Shown here one piece after another: positions 16,527 through 25,888 of a stretch of DNA of 64,000 bases. Numbering within the stretch: the first letter of the stretch is position 1; the number at the start of each line of letters is the position of its first letter. Source of the DNA: an uncultured Bacteroidota bacterium (GTDB lineage Bacteria > Bacteroidota > Bacteroidia > Flavobacteriales > Flavobacteriaceae); the NCBI GenBank assembly GCA_903842575.1, contig CAIMMM010000154.1, positions 62,001 to 126,000 on the forward strand. The letters run 5' to 3'. The position numbers and the translations under genes were made by a program. The notes under the pieces were generated by a model. The model saw only the letters and a program-made list of their open reading frames with translations. It was not told the origin of the DNA and searched no databases.

Positions 16527-19500
16527 TCAATTATGAGTTTCTTCATCAATTACTTCTGATGGTTTCTCCCATTTTTTTCTTTCGGTAACATAATAGATAA
16601 TTGGCACTACTAATAATGTAAGTATTGTGGAAACAATGGCTCCAAATACTAACGAGATAGCTAATCCCTGAAATATTGGGTCAAACAATATAATTGACGC
16701 CCCAATAACTACAGCGCCAGTGGTTAATAAAATGGGTGTGGTTCGCACAGCTCCAGCTTCGATAATTGCTTGTTTTAATGGAATGCCATCGTTTAATCGG
16801 ATTTCGATAAAGTCAATTAGCAAAACCGAATTCCTGACCATAACTCCTGCTAATGCTATCATTCCAATAAAAGAAGTTGCGGTAAAGTAAGCGCCTAACA
16901 ACCAGTGACCAAATACAATCCCGATTAACGAAAGCGGAATCGCCATCATCATCACCATGGGGGTTTTGAAGTTTTGAAACCAACCAACAATCAGCATGTA
17001 AATGATTACAATTACTACCATAAAGGCTACGCCTAAATCGCGGAATACTTCTAAAGTAATTTGCCATTCACCATCCCATTTTACCGCAAAATCACTTTCG
17101 TCTGTAGGCTGTTCCATATACAATTCATTCACTTTGTAGCCTTTGGGTAATTTCATTTTTTGCAGTTTTTCATTCATTCCTAAAATTGCATACACTGGAC
17201 TTTCTAAAGCCCCAGCCATATCGGCCATTACATAAACAACACGCTTTTGGTCTTTGCGGTAAATCGTTTTCTGCAATGTATCTTTAACAACTTTTACCAA
17301 ATCGCTTATTGGAATAACATTCCCATGACTGCCCTTGATTTTTAGATTTTCAATGTCTTGTAGGGAAGTTTTGTCTTTATCATCAAGCGAAAGAACGATG
17401 CCTACATTATCATTAGAATTTTCATCATACAAGTTAGAAACTGGAAATTCTTTTAATAAATACGTTAGATTTCCAACAACTTGTTGAGGAGCAATTCCAT
17501 TAAGCATGGCTTTTTCATTGTCAATTTCAAGTTTGTATTCGGTCTGACTGTCTTCGGTCATCCAATCAACATCTACAATATCAGATGTAGTTTCTAAAAT
17601 TTCTTTTACCTGATGGGCTACTTTTATTTGGTCTTTGTAATTGGGTCCGTAAATCTCGGCAACCAAAGTCGATAAAACGGGTGGTCCAGGTGGAACTTCA
17701 ATGATTTTGACATTGGCCCCATATTTTTTGGCTATTTTTTGAATCTCTGGACGCACTTCTTTGGCAATTCCATGACTTTGTAAATCGCGTTCTTCTTTGT
17801 GTAATAAATTCACTTGAATATCAGCCATATTACTACCGCCACGCAAATCATAATGACGTACCAATCCATTGAAAGTAATTGGTGCAGAGGTGCCAATATA
17901 GTTCTGATAATTCAATACTTCCGGAACGGTAGAAAGGTATTGTGCAATTTCTTGAGTTACTACTGCAGTGCGTTCCAAAGTTGTTCCTTCAGGCATATCA
18001 ATCACCACTTGGAATTCGTTTTTGTTATCAAAAGGCAACATTTTTACAACTACCGATTTGGTAAAAAACATCATTACCGAGCTAATTAATAATAATACCG
18101 TTACTCCAACCAATATTCTTCTTTTTTTACTGCTTTCTAATAAAGGGCGTTCCAATTTATTATAAATTTTATAAACCCAATTCGTTTCAAGTCCTTGTTC
18201 TTCTTTATGTTTTTGTTCGTCTTTTTCTTGTAGTAAATGATATCCCAAATAAGGTGTTACCGTTAAAGCTACAAACAAAGAAAGCAGCATCGCAATAGAA
18301 GCTCCAATAGGCATCGGACTCATGTAAGGCCCCATCATTCCTGACACGAATGCCATTGGTAAAATAGCTGCAATAACGGTAAATGTTGCCAGTATAGTAG
18401 GATTTCCAACTTCATTAATAGCATAAATTGCAGCTTGTTTAAATGGTAGTCGCTTCATTTTGAAATGGCGGTGCATATTTTCGGCAATGATAATACTGTC
18501 ATCCACAACAATTCCGACTACAAAAACTAAGGCAAATAGTGTGATCCTGTTTAAAGTATACCCTAATAAATAATAGGCAAACAAGGTTAGTGCAAAGGTT
18601 AAAGGCACGGAGAAAAAAACTACCAATCCTCCTCGCCATCCCATAGCCAATATCACTAAAAAGGTTACCGCAATAATAGCAATACCTAAATGTAGTAGCA
18701 ATTCACCTACTTTATCCGAAGCGGTTTCACCATAATTACGAGTAACTTCTACGTGAACATCATCGGTAATTATGGTCTTCTTTAGTTGCTCTACACGATC
18801 CAATATTTTTTTGGATATCTTCATGGCATCGGCACCTTTTACTTTCCCAATAGAAATCGTAACAGCAGGATATTCTGATTGAGCTATTTTGAATTTTTCA
18901 TTTGCTTTTCCATAGCCAAAAGAAACATAGCTACTCGGTGTGGCAGGACCATCTTCCACTTTAGCTACTTGCTTTAAATAGACTGGCAAATTAGCATTTA
19001 CTCCAACAACCAAATTTTCAACATCTTCCGAAGATTTTAAAAATTGTCCAGTGGTAACCAAATATTCTTGATCATTATTGATAAAACTTCCCGATTGTGA
19101 ACTGTTGTTATTGGCTTGAATCATTTGCATAATACCTAATGCATCCACACCATTCTCCGCCATTTTATCTTTATCTAAAACTACTTTTACTTGGCGGTTT
19201 CTTCCACCAATTTCTCGCGTAATAGCAACATCTTTTACTTTTTCGACTTCTGAGGTTACTTCTTCAGCTATTTGACGAATCTCAAAATCATTCAATTTAT
19301 CACTCCAAAGTGTCAATCCCAACATGGGAACATCATCAATAGAACGGGTTTTTACCATAGGTTTATAAACGCCTTGAGGAAACATAGTTGCGTGTTTCTC
19401 TAATTCATCGTATAATTTCACATAAGATCGCTCTACATCTTGGCCCACATAAAATTGCACAATTATCATGGCTTGTCCGTTCATTGCCATACTATGAACG

Positions 19501-19751
19501 TGTTCCACTCCTTTGATATTGGAAAGAATTTTTTCTAATGGTTTTACTACACGACTTTCTACTTCAGTAGGGCTAGCTCCTGGATAACCCACCATTACGT
19601 CGGCCATAGGAACATTAATTTGTGGTTCTTCTTCTCTCGGAATTAAAAAAGAACTGTAAACACCAATAATCATCAAACCCACCATTAATAAAATGGTTAA
19701 TTTAGAATTGATGAAAAAGTGCGCTATTTTACCTGATATACCTTCTTGCAT
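16527..19751 (-). CDS. RND family efflux transporter permease
   Basis: The inner-membrane proton-driven pump of a tripartite efflux system. The 1074 residues show the usual two-fold repeat: a membrane helix at 14-33, a large periplasmic loop starting PREEEPQINVPMADVMVGYPGASPTEVES, helices 2-6 at about 340-500 and a second half from about 545. Helix 4 has the Asp-Asp pair in GIVVDDSIIIAEN, as in HAE-type drug pumps such as AcrB, not the pattern of the metal pump CusA. The substrate is unknown. The adaptor and TolC genes lie immediately upstream. Confidence 0.94.
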   Translation of the reverse strand: MQEGISGKIAHFFINSKLTILLMVGLMIIGVYSSFLIPREEEPQINVPMADVMVGYPGASPTEVESRVVKPLEKILSNIKGVEHVHSMAMNGQAMIIVQFYVGQDVERSYVKLYDELEKHATMFPQGVYKPMVKTRSIDDVPMLGLTLWSDKLNDFEIRQIAEEVTSEVEKVKDVAITREIGGRNRQVKVVLDKDKMAENGVDALGIMQMIQANNNSSQSGSFINNDQEYLVTTGQFLKSSEDVENLVVGVNANLPVYLKQVAKVEDGPATPSSYVSFGYGKANEKFKIAQSEYPAVTISIGKVKGADAMKISKKILDRVEQLKKTIITDDVHVEVTRNYGETASDKVGELLLHLGIAIIAVTFLVILAMGWRGGLVVFFSVPLTFALTLFAYYLLGYTLNRITLFALVFVVGIVVDDSIIIAENMHRHFKMKRLPFKQAAIYAINEVGNPTILATFTVIAAILPMAFVSGMMGPYMSPMPIGASIAMLLSLFVALTVTPYLGYHLLQEKDEQKHKEEQGLETNWVYKIYNKLERPLLESSKKRRILVGVTVLLLISSVMMFFTKSVVVKMLPFDNKNEFQVVIDMPEGTTLERTAVVTQEIAQYLSTVPEVLNYQNYIGTSAPITFNGLVRHYDLRGGSNMADIQVNLLHKEERDLQSHGIAKEVRPEIQKIAKKYGANVKIIEVPPGPPVLSTLVAEIYGPNYKDQIKVAHQVKEILETTSDIVDVDWMTEDSQTEYKLEIDNEKAMLNGIAPQQVVGNLTYLLKEFPVSNLYDENSNDNVGIVLSLDDKDKTSLQDIENLKIKGSHGNVIPISDLVKVVKDTLQKTIYRKDQKRVVYVMADMAGALESPVYAILGMNEKLQKMKLPKGYKVNELYMEQPTDESDFAVKWDGEWQITLEVFRDLGVAFMVVIVIIYMLIVGWFQNFKTPMVMMMAIPLSLIGIVFGHWLLGAYFTATSFIGMIALAGVMVRNSVLLIDFIEIRLNDGIPLKQAIIEAGAVRTTPILLTTGAVVIGASIILFDPIFQGLAISLVFGAIVSTILTLLVVPIIYYVTERKKWEKPSEVIDEETHN

Positions 19752-19772
19752 TTTTGTTTATTTTATAGTTAG

Positions 19773-19797
19773 CCCTTCAACTGCGCTCAGGGTGACA
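19773..19797. repeat. interspersed CTGCGCTCAG-type repeat
   Basis: A short intergenic copy, CCCTTCAACTGCGCTCAGG followed by GTGACA, in the gap between the permease and adaptor genes. Related copies lie at 44695-44738 and 63364-63472. Confidence 0.6.
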
Positions 19798-19821
19798 ATA
19801 ATTATAAGTTGCTTTATTTGA

Positions 19822-20907
19822 TTACTGAATGGTAACTTTTGCTCCATTAAACAATTTACCATCAGCGGAAATAATATATTGCTCATTAGCTGATAATCCT
19901 GATAATACTTCTACCTGATTCCCAAAATTTTTCCCTATTCGCAACCATCTTAGAATAGCCGTTTTTTCACTTCCTATAGTATAAATCCCAGTTAGTTGTC
20001 CTTGTTTCACCAAAGCACTTTCGGGTACTAAAATTTTATCGGATTGGGTTGTTGTTTGCGGTTTATTCGCAATTGGAAATTGGACATTCACAAACATTCC
20101 AGATAATACTTTGCTTCCTGTTTTATTTAAATTGATTTTTACCAAATATTGCCCACCAGTGTTTTTTGCTGAACCACTTACTTCTGAAACAGTTCCAGTT
20201 AATTCTTCGTTGGTAGATTTTACTAAAACTTTAGCTTTCATTCCGCTTTTGATAGATGTAATATCACTTTCGGAAACCATGGTAGTTACCTGCAAATGCG
20301 AAGCTCCTTCAGCGCTTACTAAAGGCATTCCCGGATTAGCCATATCGCCTTCTTTTACAAAAGTATTGGTAATTTCTCCAGCAAATGGAGCGGTAATATT
20401 AGCATAGGAAAACTGTGCCATCACTTCGTTTCGCATTTGTTTCGCTCCTTCTAAACCTGCTTTAGCCATTTCATAGCGAGAAGTCATGTCATCTAATTCT
20501 TTTTGGGAAGCACTTTGTTGATTGAATAAAGCAGTAAATCGGTCATAGTCTTTTTTGGCATTGTTATAACCAGCTGTTGCTTGTAAAATAGAAGCGTCTA
20601 CTTGCGCTTTTTTAGCTTGTAAATCGGTGTTATTGATGCTAACTAATAATTGTCCAGCACTTACTTTTTGTCCGACTCTCACATGTACTTTGGTCACATA
20701 TCCCATCATTCTGGTAGAAACATTAGCACTATTTTCGGCTTCTATTTTTCCGCTTGCCGTTACATAAGGCACATTGTTATCTGCTGTTGTTCCACTTACT
20801 TTTACGGGAATTGCAGGTGTATTGTTTGCAGTTTCTTTTTTTTCTTTTCCACAGGAAACCATTAGGGTTAATGCTATTGCGATTAAGGATAAATATATTT
20901 TTCTCAT
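19822..20907 (-). CDS. RND efflux periplasmic adaptor subunit (MFP/HlyD family)
   Basis: Links the RND permease to the outer-membrane channel. 361 residues; the lipoprotein leader has MVSC (Cys19). A barrel-sandwich half (VTASGKIEAENSANVSTRMMGYV... GQKVSAGQLL) comes first, then a coiled-coil hairpin at about 85-150, the second lipoyl half (ITAPFAGEITNTFVKEGDMANPGMPL), a beta-barrel domain and a membrane-proximal domain (ILVPESALVKQGQ). It is the second gene of the operon, two bases after tolC and 70 bases before the permease, with a short repeat in that gap. Confidence 0.94.
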   Translation of the reverse strand: MRKIYLSLIAIALTLMVSCGKEKKETANNTPAIPVKVSGTTADNNVPYVTASGKIEAENSANVSTRMMGYVTKVHVRVGQKVSAGQLLVSINNTDLQAKKAQVDASILQATAGYNNAKKDYDRFTALFNQQSASQKELDDMTSRYEMAKAGLEGAKQMRNEVMAQFSYANITAPFAGEITNTFVKEGDMANPGMPLVSAEGASHLQVTTMVSESDITSIKSGMKAKVLVKSTNEELTGTVSEVSGSAKNTGGQYLVKINLNKTGSKVLSGMFVNVQFPIANKPQTTTQSDKILVPESALVKQGQLTGIYTIGSEKTAILRWLRIGKNFGNQVEVLSGLSANEQYIISADGKLFNGAKVTIQ

Positions 20908-20909
20908 AA

Positions 20910-22223
20910 TTATTTAGTTAAAAATTGTAAATATTGTTTAGTGAAATTGTATTCAAAAACCGACTGCAAATGCTCCAATTCTTTTTGAATCATTTGGGTT
21001 TCTGATTGTAATAAATCGGTTGTTTTTTCTAATCCTTGAGTAAAACGATTCTGACGGATTCGATACGCTTCTTGTGATTGTTCCAAAGCTAATAGCGATA
21101 AACTCACTTTGTTTTCGCTATCTTTTAATTGGCGATTGGTTTTGTTCAATTCCAATTGGCTTTGTTTTTTGTATTGTTCGGTTTCCGCTTCGGCTTTCTG
21201 AAAATCGGCTTTAGCTTTATCCATTTTTCCAATGGATTTATAACCATCAAAAACATTCCAGGATAATTGTGCTCCTACTAAATAACCATTAGCTGAGGTT
21301 CCCAAAAATTTTTCATCATACATTTCATAACTTCCAAAAGCGTTTAATCTTGGCAGGAAATTCATTTTGCTTGACATAAACATTTTTTGGTAAGCAACGG
21401 TTGATTGTTTCATCGCCTGAATATCTTTTCTGTTTTCGGATAATGATGTATTTATAGTTTCAACTGAAATTGTACTTTCTAACGCTTCTGAAGGTTTGTA
21501 AATTTTATCCGTAGTGTCTTCATTCAACAGAAAAGCTAAAGAATCAGAGGTGTTTTGCACATTGCTTTTGGCATATTGCAGTTGGTTGGTAATTTCATTT
21601 ACACGAACTTGAACGTTTAACACATCGGTTTTTTGCAACAATCCTTGTTTGAAATAATTTTCAACCAATTTTAAATTGGCTTTTCCAGTTGCATCTGCTT
21701 TTTCAAAAACTTTTACGGCTTTGTATGCCAACTGCAATTGCATATATGCTTTGGAAACATCGAGTTCTAAATATTCTTTGGTGCGTTCGGTTTGCAATAA
21801 ATAGGCATCCATTTTCGCTTTAGCAGCTTGTCTTCCATAAATGCCATCCACATTGATTAATGGTTGTTGGATTTCAATTTTAGTAGCGAAATTTTGAGTT
21901 TTTGCCGGATTATTTAACAATGCCGGATCAAAATCGGGAGCTGTTAAAATTTCCTGATTCAGTTTGGAACCAAAAGCCATTAAGGGATTAGTTGTTGCAA
22001 TTCCGGTGTATGATACATTAATGTTGGGCAAAAAGAGGGAGTTGGATTGTTCGTAATCTGCTTTGGCCGATTTATAGGTTTTCTCAGCAATCTTAATTTG
22101 CAGATTCTTGTCGGATAGTTTTTGCAATAAATCATTTTTAGAAATCGACAAAGTATCTTGGCTGTGTCCCAGAAAGGAGATTAAAAAAAGCCCTATTGTG
22201 ATGAATATTTTATTACTGTTCAT
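20910..22223 (-). CDS. TolC family outer membrane efflux protein
   Basis: The outer-membrane/periplasmic channel of the efflux system. 437 residues with a signal peptide ending in GHSQ. The repeated architecture of outer membrane efflux proteins is clear: LPNINVSYTG in the first half and LPRLNAFGSYEMYD in the second, long helices before each strand pair, and GAQLSWNVFDGYKSIGKMDKAK near 310-330. It is the first gene of the minus-strand operon tolC-adaptor-permease-small protein-DUF2892, behind a promoter with a palindrome. Confidence 0.93.
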   Translation of the reverse strand: MNSNKIFITIGLFLISFLGHSQDTLSISKNDLLQKLSDKNLQIKIAEKTYKSAKADYEQSNSLFLPNINVSYTGIATTNPLMAFGSKLNQEILTAPDFDPALLNNPAKTQNFATKIEIQQPLINVDGIYGRQAAKAKMDAYLLQTERTKEYLELDVSKAYMQLQLAYKAVKVFEKADATGKANLKLVENYFKQGLLQKTDVLNVQVRVNEITNQLQYAKSNVQNTSDSLAFLLNEDTTDKIYKPSEALESTISVETINTSLSENRKDIQAMKQSTVAYQKMFMSSKMNFLPRLNAFGSYEMYDEKFLGTSANGYLVGAQLSWNVFDGYKSIGKMDKAKADFQKAEAETEQYKKQSQLELNKTNRQLKDSENKVSLSLLALEQSQEAYRIRQNRFTQGLEKTTDLLQSETQMIQKELEHLQSVFEYNFTKQYLQFLTK

Positions 22224-22246
22224 AGTTATTTTTCTGAATTATGAAA

Positions 22247-22254
22247 CAAAAGTA
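22247..22254 (-). promoter_or_regulatory. -7 element of the efflux operon promoter
   Basis: TACTTTTG on the minus strand matches TAnnTTTG perfectly, 24 bases before the tolC start. No TTG stands at the expected distance; instead a palindrome occupies that region, which suggests activator dependence or repression. Confidence 0.5.
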
Positions 22255-22276
22255 AGTTTCTATATATCTTCACACG

Positions 22277-22290
22277 GTAACAAGTGTTAC
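22277..22290. promoter_or_regulatory. palindromic operator candidate upstream of the efflux operon
   Basis: A perfect dyad, GTAACA-AG-TGTTAC, placed about 23-36 bases upstream of the -7 element of the tolC promoter. Its position over the -33 region fits a repressor or Crp/Fnr-type activator site. The binding protein is unknown. Confidence 0.5.
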
Positions 22291-22327
22291 AGAGGGATTA
22301 AAATTTAGCTGCTTTTTCAATAGAAGC

Positions 22328-22335
22328 TATTTTTG
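22328..22335 (+). promoter_or_regulatory. -7 element before the VanX-like gene
   Basis: TATTTTTG is a perfect TAnnTTTG match, 45 bases before the ATG at 22381. It makes starts upstream of 22381 unlikely. Confidence 0.4.
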
Positions 22336-22380
22336 TTTTATATTTATATCCAATTCAAAACCAAAAACAGCGTGTATCCA

Positions 22381-23037
22381 ATGAAGAGAATAGGAGTAAT
22401 TGCTTTTATACTATTGCTTACTTCTTGTAAATCAAGTTATCTCGATTCAAAAAAAGCCCCAAATTTATTAGATATCTCAAAAGAAACGGATGAAAATGCT
22501 TTTGTAAATTTGAAAAACTACAGCAACGATTTTGTGTTGGATATGAAATATGCCACAGCGGATAATTTCCTTAAAGAAAAAGTATATCCTTGTGCCGAAT
22601 GTTTTTTGAGAGTTAAAACTATAAAATCATTATTGGAAGCCAATAAATTATTTATGGAGAAGGGTTACAAAATTAAACTCTACGATTGTTATCGTCCAAA
22701 GGCTATTCAGCAAAAGATGTGGAAAATTGTCCCCGATGCCAATTATGTTGCCAATCCCAAAACAGGTTCCATTCACAACAGAGGAGGAGCGGTTGATATA
22801 TCCTTGGTGGATTCACTAGGAGTAGAGCTAAATATGGGAACAAAGTTTGATTTTTTCGGTCCAGAAGCGGGTCACAATTGCACCAATTTTCCCGAAGAAA
22901 TTTTAAACAATCGAAAATTTATTAAAGAGATAATGTTGCAAAGCAATTTTCAATCCTTTGATTCAGAATGGTGGCACTACAACTTAAATGATAGCAAAAA
23001 GGACAAAGTTGAAAATTTAAAATGGCGCTGTAACTAA
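22381..23037 (+). CDS. VanX/DdpX-type D-Ala-D-Ala dipeptidase (M15D), lipoprotein
   Basis: A zinc dipeptidase that hydrolyses D-alanyl-D-alanine, known from peptidoglycan recycling and vancomycin resistance. About 218 residues from the ATG at 22381, which gives a lipoprotein leader (LLTSC); a longer frame upstream would spoil the signal. Motifs are LYDCYRP, the zinc motif SIHNRGGAVD, and the catalytic Glu plus third ligand in SEWWHYN. Being a lipoprotein, it probably works in the periplasm in recycling rather than resistance; no vanH/vanA genes are present. It ends two bases from a convergent gene. Confidence 0.92.
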   Translation: MKRIGVIAFILLLTSCKSSYLDSKKAPNLLDISKETDENAFVNLKNYSNDFVLDMKYATADNFLKEKVYPCAECFLRVKTIKSLLEANKLFMEKGYKIKLYDCYRPKAIQQKMWKIVPDANYVANPKTGSIHNRGGAVDISLVDSLGVELNMGTKFDFFGPEAGHNCTNFPEEILNNRKFIKEIMLQSNFQSFDSEWWHYNLNDSKKDKVENLKWRCN

Positions 23038-23039
23038 AT

Positions 23040-23606
23040 TTACTCAATGCATTTTATATAATTGATAAAATAATTTTCCGGCTTGTATTCCTTTTTATCT
23101 ATTTCGGAAATCAATTCTGTTTTAAAAGGATAATCTATGGTTTCTGTAGCATACTTCACTCGCATAAAAGTTACAGTCGAAGTTTTTAAATCTTCAAAGT
23201 TTTCTTTTACAAACACAAAGGAACCACTCATAATTCGATTATTGATATTGTTCTGATCTTTAATCAAGGTGCCACAATTTTCATATCCAACAGACCGTAA
23301 CGAGATAATTTTACCATTACTCAATTGAAAATAAATTTTCGAATTAACATCAAGACAATTTGCTTTTATGAAATCGGAGCTTTTTTGTAAAAATTGTACA
23401 TCAAGCGATAAAATACCGTCTGTATTAACTAATGAAAAATAGATGTCTGTAGAATTACCTGCAAAACTTCTTTCGTAAATAATATATTGTTTTGTTGTTT
23501 TATAGGAGCCAATACTGTCGGTAACATTGGCATCTATTTCGCAAGGTTTCTGAGCAAACAAATTTAAATTTAAGAAAATAAAAAAGGCAATAAAAAGATT
23601 TTTCAT
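23040..23606 (-). CDS. secreted protein of unknown function
   Basis: 188 residues with a type I signal peptide ending in NLFAQ. The mature part is beta-rich (YIIYERSFAGNSTDIYFSLVN, KIYFQLSNGKIISLRSVGYENCG) with four Cys. No family was recognised. The gene follows the methyltransferase gene by three bases on the same strand and is probably the last gene of that transcript. Confidence 0.7.
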   Translation of the reverse strand: MKNLFIAFFIFLNLNLFAQKPCEIDANVTDSIGSYKTTKQYIIYERSFAGNSTDIYFSLVNTDGILSLDVQFLQKSSDFIKANCLDVNSKIYFQLSNGKIISLRSVGYENCGTLIKDQNNINNRIMSGSFVFVKENFEDLKTSTVTFMRVKYATETIDYPFKTELISEIDKKEYKPENYFINYIKCIE

Positions 23607-23609
23607 GGA

Positions 23610-24791
23610 TTATTTTAATTTACTGCAAAGTAAAACTATTTTATTGTCATTTTTATCAGTTGAAAAAAAACTGTACAAGTTCCCGCCATCTTTTATTTTC
23701 CATTTCTTTCTAATGTTTTCTACAGTTTCTAAAAAATTCCTTGTAGTCACATTTGATTTTTTATTCTCTAAAATGGATTTCATTTCATTTTTGTTATAGG
23801 AGTGAACGGAGTTAATTTCAAAAATCCTTCCTGGAAAGTCTATTAAAGTATCGGAAGTGTACAAATGGGAATTTGTATGCAACTTATCAATGGAATATTG
23901 GGTCGCCACAGTATTAAAAGCCCCCGATTTCATTATAGCACTATTGGGTTCGTAGAGGTATTTTTTTGGCAAACTAAAAGTAACGGGCATCTCAAATTCT
24001 GGAATTGCAGCTTCAAAATTTTCGAGATTTTCTTTTAAAAGGTTAACAGTTTTAATTTTAATGCTACTTGAATAGTTTTTTTCAATAATCCAAAGCAGTT
24101 CTTTAACTTCATTGTCAATAGCTACTATATGTACTTCTTTTACATTTTTTAACTCCAATAATCCAGCAGTAATATCTAAAATTGGAGCGGTTTTTATTAA
24201 AATATTACCTGAATATTGAAAATAATAATCCATAAATTTTGGAACATTTGGAGTACAATCTTTCAACATGAAAACTTTTCCCTTTGTTTCATTTCGTCTT
24301 GAAGGATCAATATAAATCCAATCAAATTTCTGATTTAAATCTTCAAGAATTTGTTTGCTATCACCAATAATACAATTACAATTAGTAACATTCAATTGAT
24401 TGAAATTGTGAGCTACCATTTTGGAAAGTTCTTCATTGATTTCGCAATGAATGACTTGCTTCACTTTTTTTGAAAAATAAAAATCATCCACCCCAAAACC
24501 GCCCGTTACGTCAATTAACCGGTCTCCTAAAACCAAGCTTGCTTTGTAGGCAGCTGTTTTTTCGGACGAGGTTTGTTCCAATGAAATTTTACTTGGGTAG
24601 AGTATGTTTTTGGTTTGAAACCAGGATGGTAGTTTATCTTTTGCTTTTTGTTTGGCAATAATTTGATTGATAATCTCTTTCCAATCCGTATTTGGAAAAG
24701 GATTTTTTTGAAATGCCAAATCAGTACTTTTTGCAGCAAGATTTGTAGTAATAAATTTTTGAATTTCAGGATTTAATAGTGATAAATCCAA
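23610..24791 (-). CDS. class I SAM-dependent methyltransferase with THUMP-like domain
   Basis: 393 residues. The SAM-binding motif is DRLIDVTGGFGVDDF (about 88-102) with the acidic end of strand 2 in QVIHCEINEEL. The catalytic-type motif DWIYIDPSRR (about 157-166) resembles the DPPY-like loops of RNA or DNA methyltransferases. The C-terminal part (SGAFNTVATQYSIDKLH...) matches THUMP-like domains seen in these bacterial proteins. An RNA substrate is plausible but unproven. It lies in a minus-strand run with the AI-2E-type permease and rsmE. Confidence 0.82.
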   Translation of the reverse strand: MDLSLLNPEIQKFITTNLAAKSTDLAFQKNPFPNTDWKEIINQIIAKQKAKDKLPSWFQTKNILYPSKISLEQTSSEKTAAYKASLVLGDRLIDVTGGFGVDDFYFSKKVKQVIHCEINEELSKMVAHNFNQLNVTNCNCIIGDSKQILEDLNQKFDWIYIDPSRRNETKGKVFMLKDCTPNVPKFMDYYFQYSGNILIKTAPILDITAGLLELKNVKEVHIVAIDNEVKELLWIIEKNYSSSIKIKTVNLLKENLENFEAAIPEFEMPVTFSLPKKYLYEPNSAIMKSGAFNTVATQYSIDKLHTNSHLYTSDTLIDFPGRIFEINSVHSYNKNEMKSILENKKSNVTTRNFLETVENIRKKWKIKDGGNLYSFFSTDKNDNKIVLLCSKLK

Positions 24792-24793
24792 GG

Positions 24794-25885
24794 TTATATG
24801 TTTTTTGTAAAAAGCTGTACAATTTTATTTTCAGGAAAGAACTCTTTTCCAAAAACTTTCAAAATAGTGTACAATGGAACTGCTATTATCATTCCAACAA
24901 TACCAAAAAGAAATCCTGCAACAAGAATTACCAAGAATATTTCAAGTGGATGTGAACTGACACTTTTTGAAAAAATATAGGGTTGAGAAACATTATTATC
25001 AATAATTTGTACAATCCAAAAACCAATCATTACATAAATCGTTAAGGGTAGTGTTTGTGTTTGAAAATCACTATCCAAATTACTAATCATTGTTAGAATA
25101 GCTGCCAAAACGGAGCCAATCAATGGACCTATATAAGGGACAATATTTAATACAGCACAAATAAATGCAATTATAAAAGCATTGTCAATTCCAAAAATTA
25201 ATAACACAATTAAGTATAAAACAAAAACAATAAAAAGCTGCAATAGCAAACCAATGAAATAGCGAGACAGTAGATGATTAATTTTAGTAAAGGAATTTAT
25301 AGTTTGTTCCTCATGATTATCTGGAATTAATTTTTTGGCACCAACAATAAATAGCACTCTATCTTTAAGAAAGAAAAAAGTAATAAATAATACGGAAGCT
25401 AATCCCATCCCAAAACTAGTTAGCGCACTTAAAAATACGTTGAAAAAATTAGACACATAACTTAAATTTAATTTTGAAGTGATGTCGTTTTCTCTAAATA
25501 TTTTTTCGGAATCAATATTATGATTTTCTAAAAATTGAGATATTTGAGCGATGAGTTTTGTAATGTCTTTTTCAATTTGTACGGTGTTTAGCAACGATAA
25601 ATTCTGCCCTTGTTCCATAATTAATGGGACGAACATCATGATAAACCCAAAAATAATTAGAAAGAAAATTAGCAAAGTAGCTATAGTGGCATAGAGGTGA
25701 TTGAATTTCAATTTCTTTTTAAAAAAATCCAAAACAGGATTTCCAATCAATGTTACAATCAAAGAGATAATCAAATAAATGAGAACAGATTGAATTAAAT
25801 ATAAAAAATAGAGCAGTAAAGCGATGGCAACTAAAACTCCTACTGCTTTTAGAATTCCCGCGGCTATTATTTTTGATGTAATCAT
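24794..25885 (-). CDS. AI-2E family transporter (PerM/UPF0118)
   Basis: 363 residues with about seven to eight membrane segments: two near the N terminus (10-60), one at about 65-85, then a soluble stretch and a C-terminal cluster. The family signature FICAVLNIVPYIGPLIGSV is intact, as are GIDNAFIIA and VQIIDNNVSQPYIFSKSV. Members include the TqsA exporter of autoinducer 2 and Na+/H+ antiporter-like proteins, so the substrate is open. It starts three bases after its upstream neighbour ends. Confidence 0.9.
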   Translation of the reverse strand: MITSKIIAAGILKAVGVLVAIALLLYFLYLIQSVLIYLIISLIVTLIGNPVLDFFKKKLKFNHLYATIATLLIFFLIIFGFIMMFVPLIMEQGQNLSLLNTVQIEKDITKLIAQISQFLENHNIDSEKIFRENDITSKLNLSYVSNFFNVFLSALTSFGMGLASVLFITFFFLKDRVLFIVGAKKLIPDNHEEQTINSFTKINHLLSRYFIGLLLQLFIVFVLYLIVLLIFGIDNAFIIAFICAVLNIVPYIGPLIGSVLAAILTMISNLDSDFQTQTLPLTIYVMIGFWIVQIIDNNVSQPYIFSKSVSSHPLEIFLVILVAGFLFGIVGMIIAVPLYTILKVFGKEFFPENKIVQLFTKNI

Positions 25886-25888
25886 ATC

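Noticed and set aside
17814-18165. Plus-strand ORFs inside the RND permease
   Set aside because: Reverse-strand shadows of a long well-conserved gene.
22333-22380. N-terminal extension of the VanX-like gene
   Set aside because: It overlaps the -7 element and would put an additional 16 residues before the lipoprotein leader.
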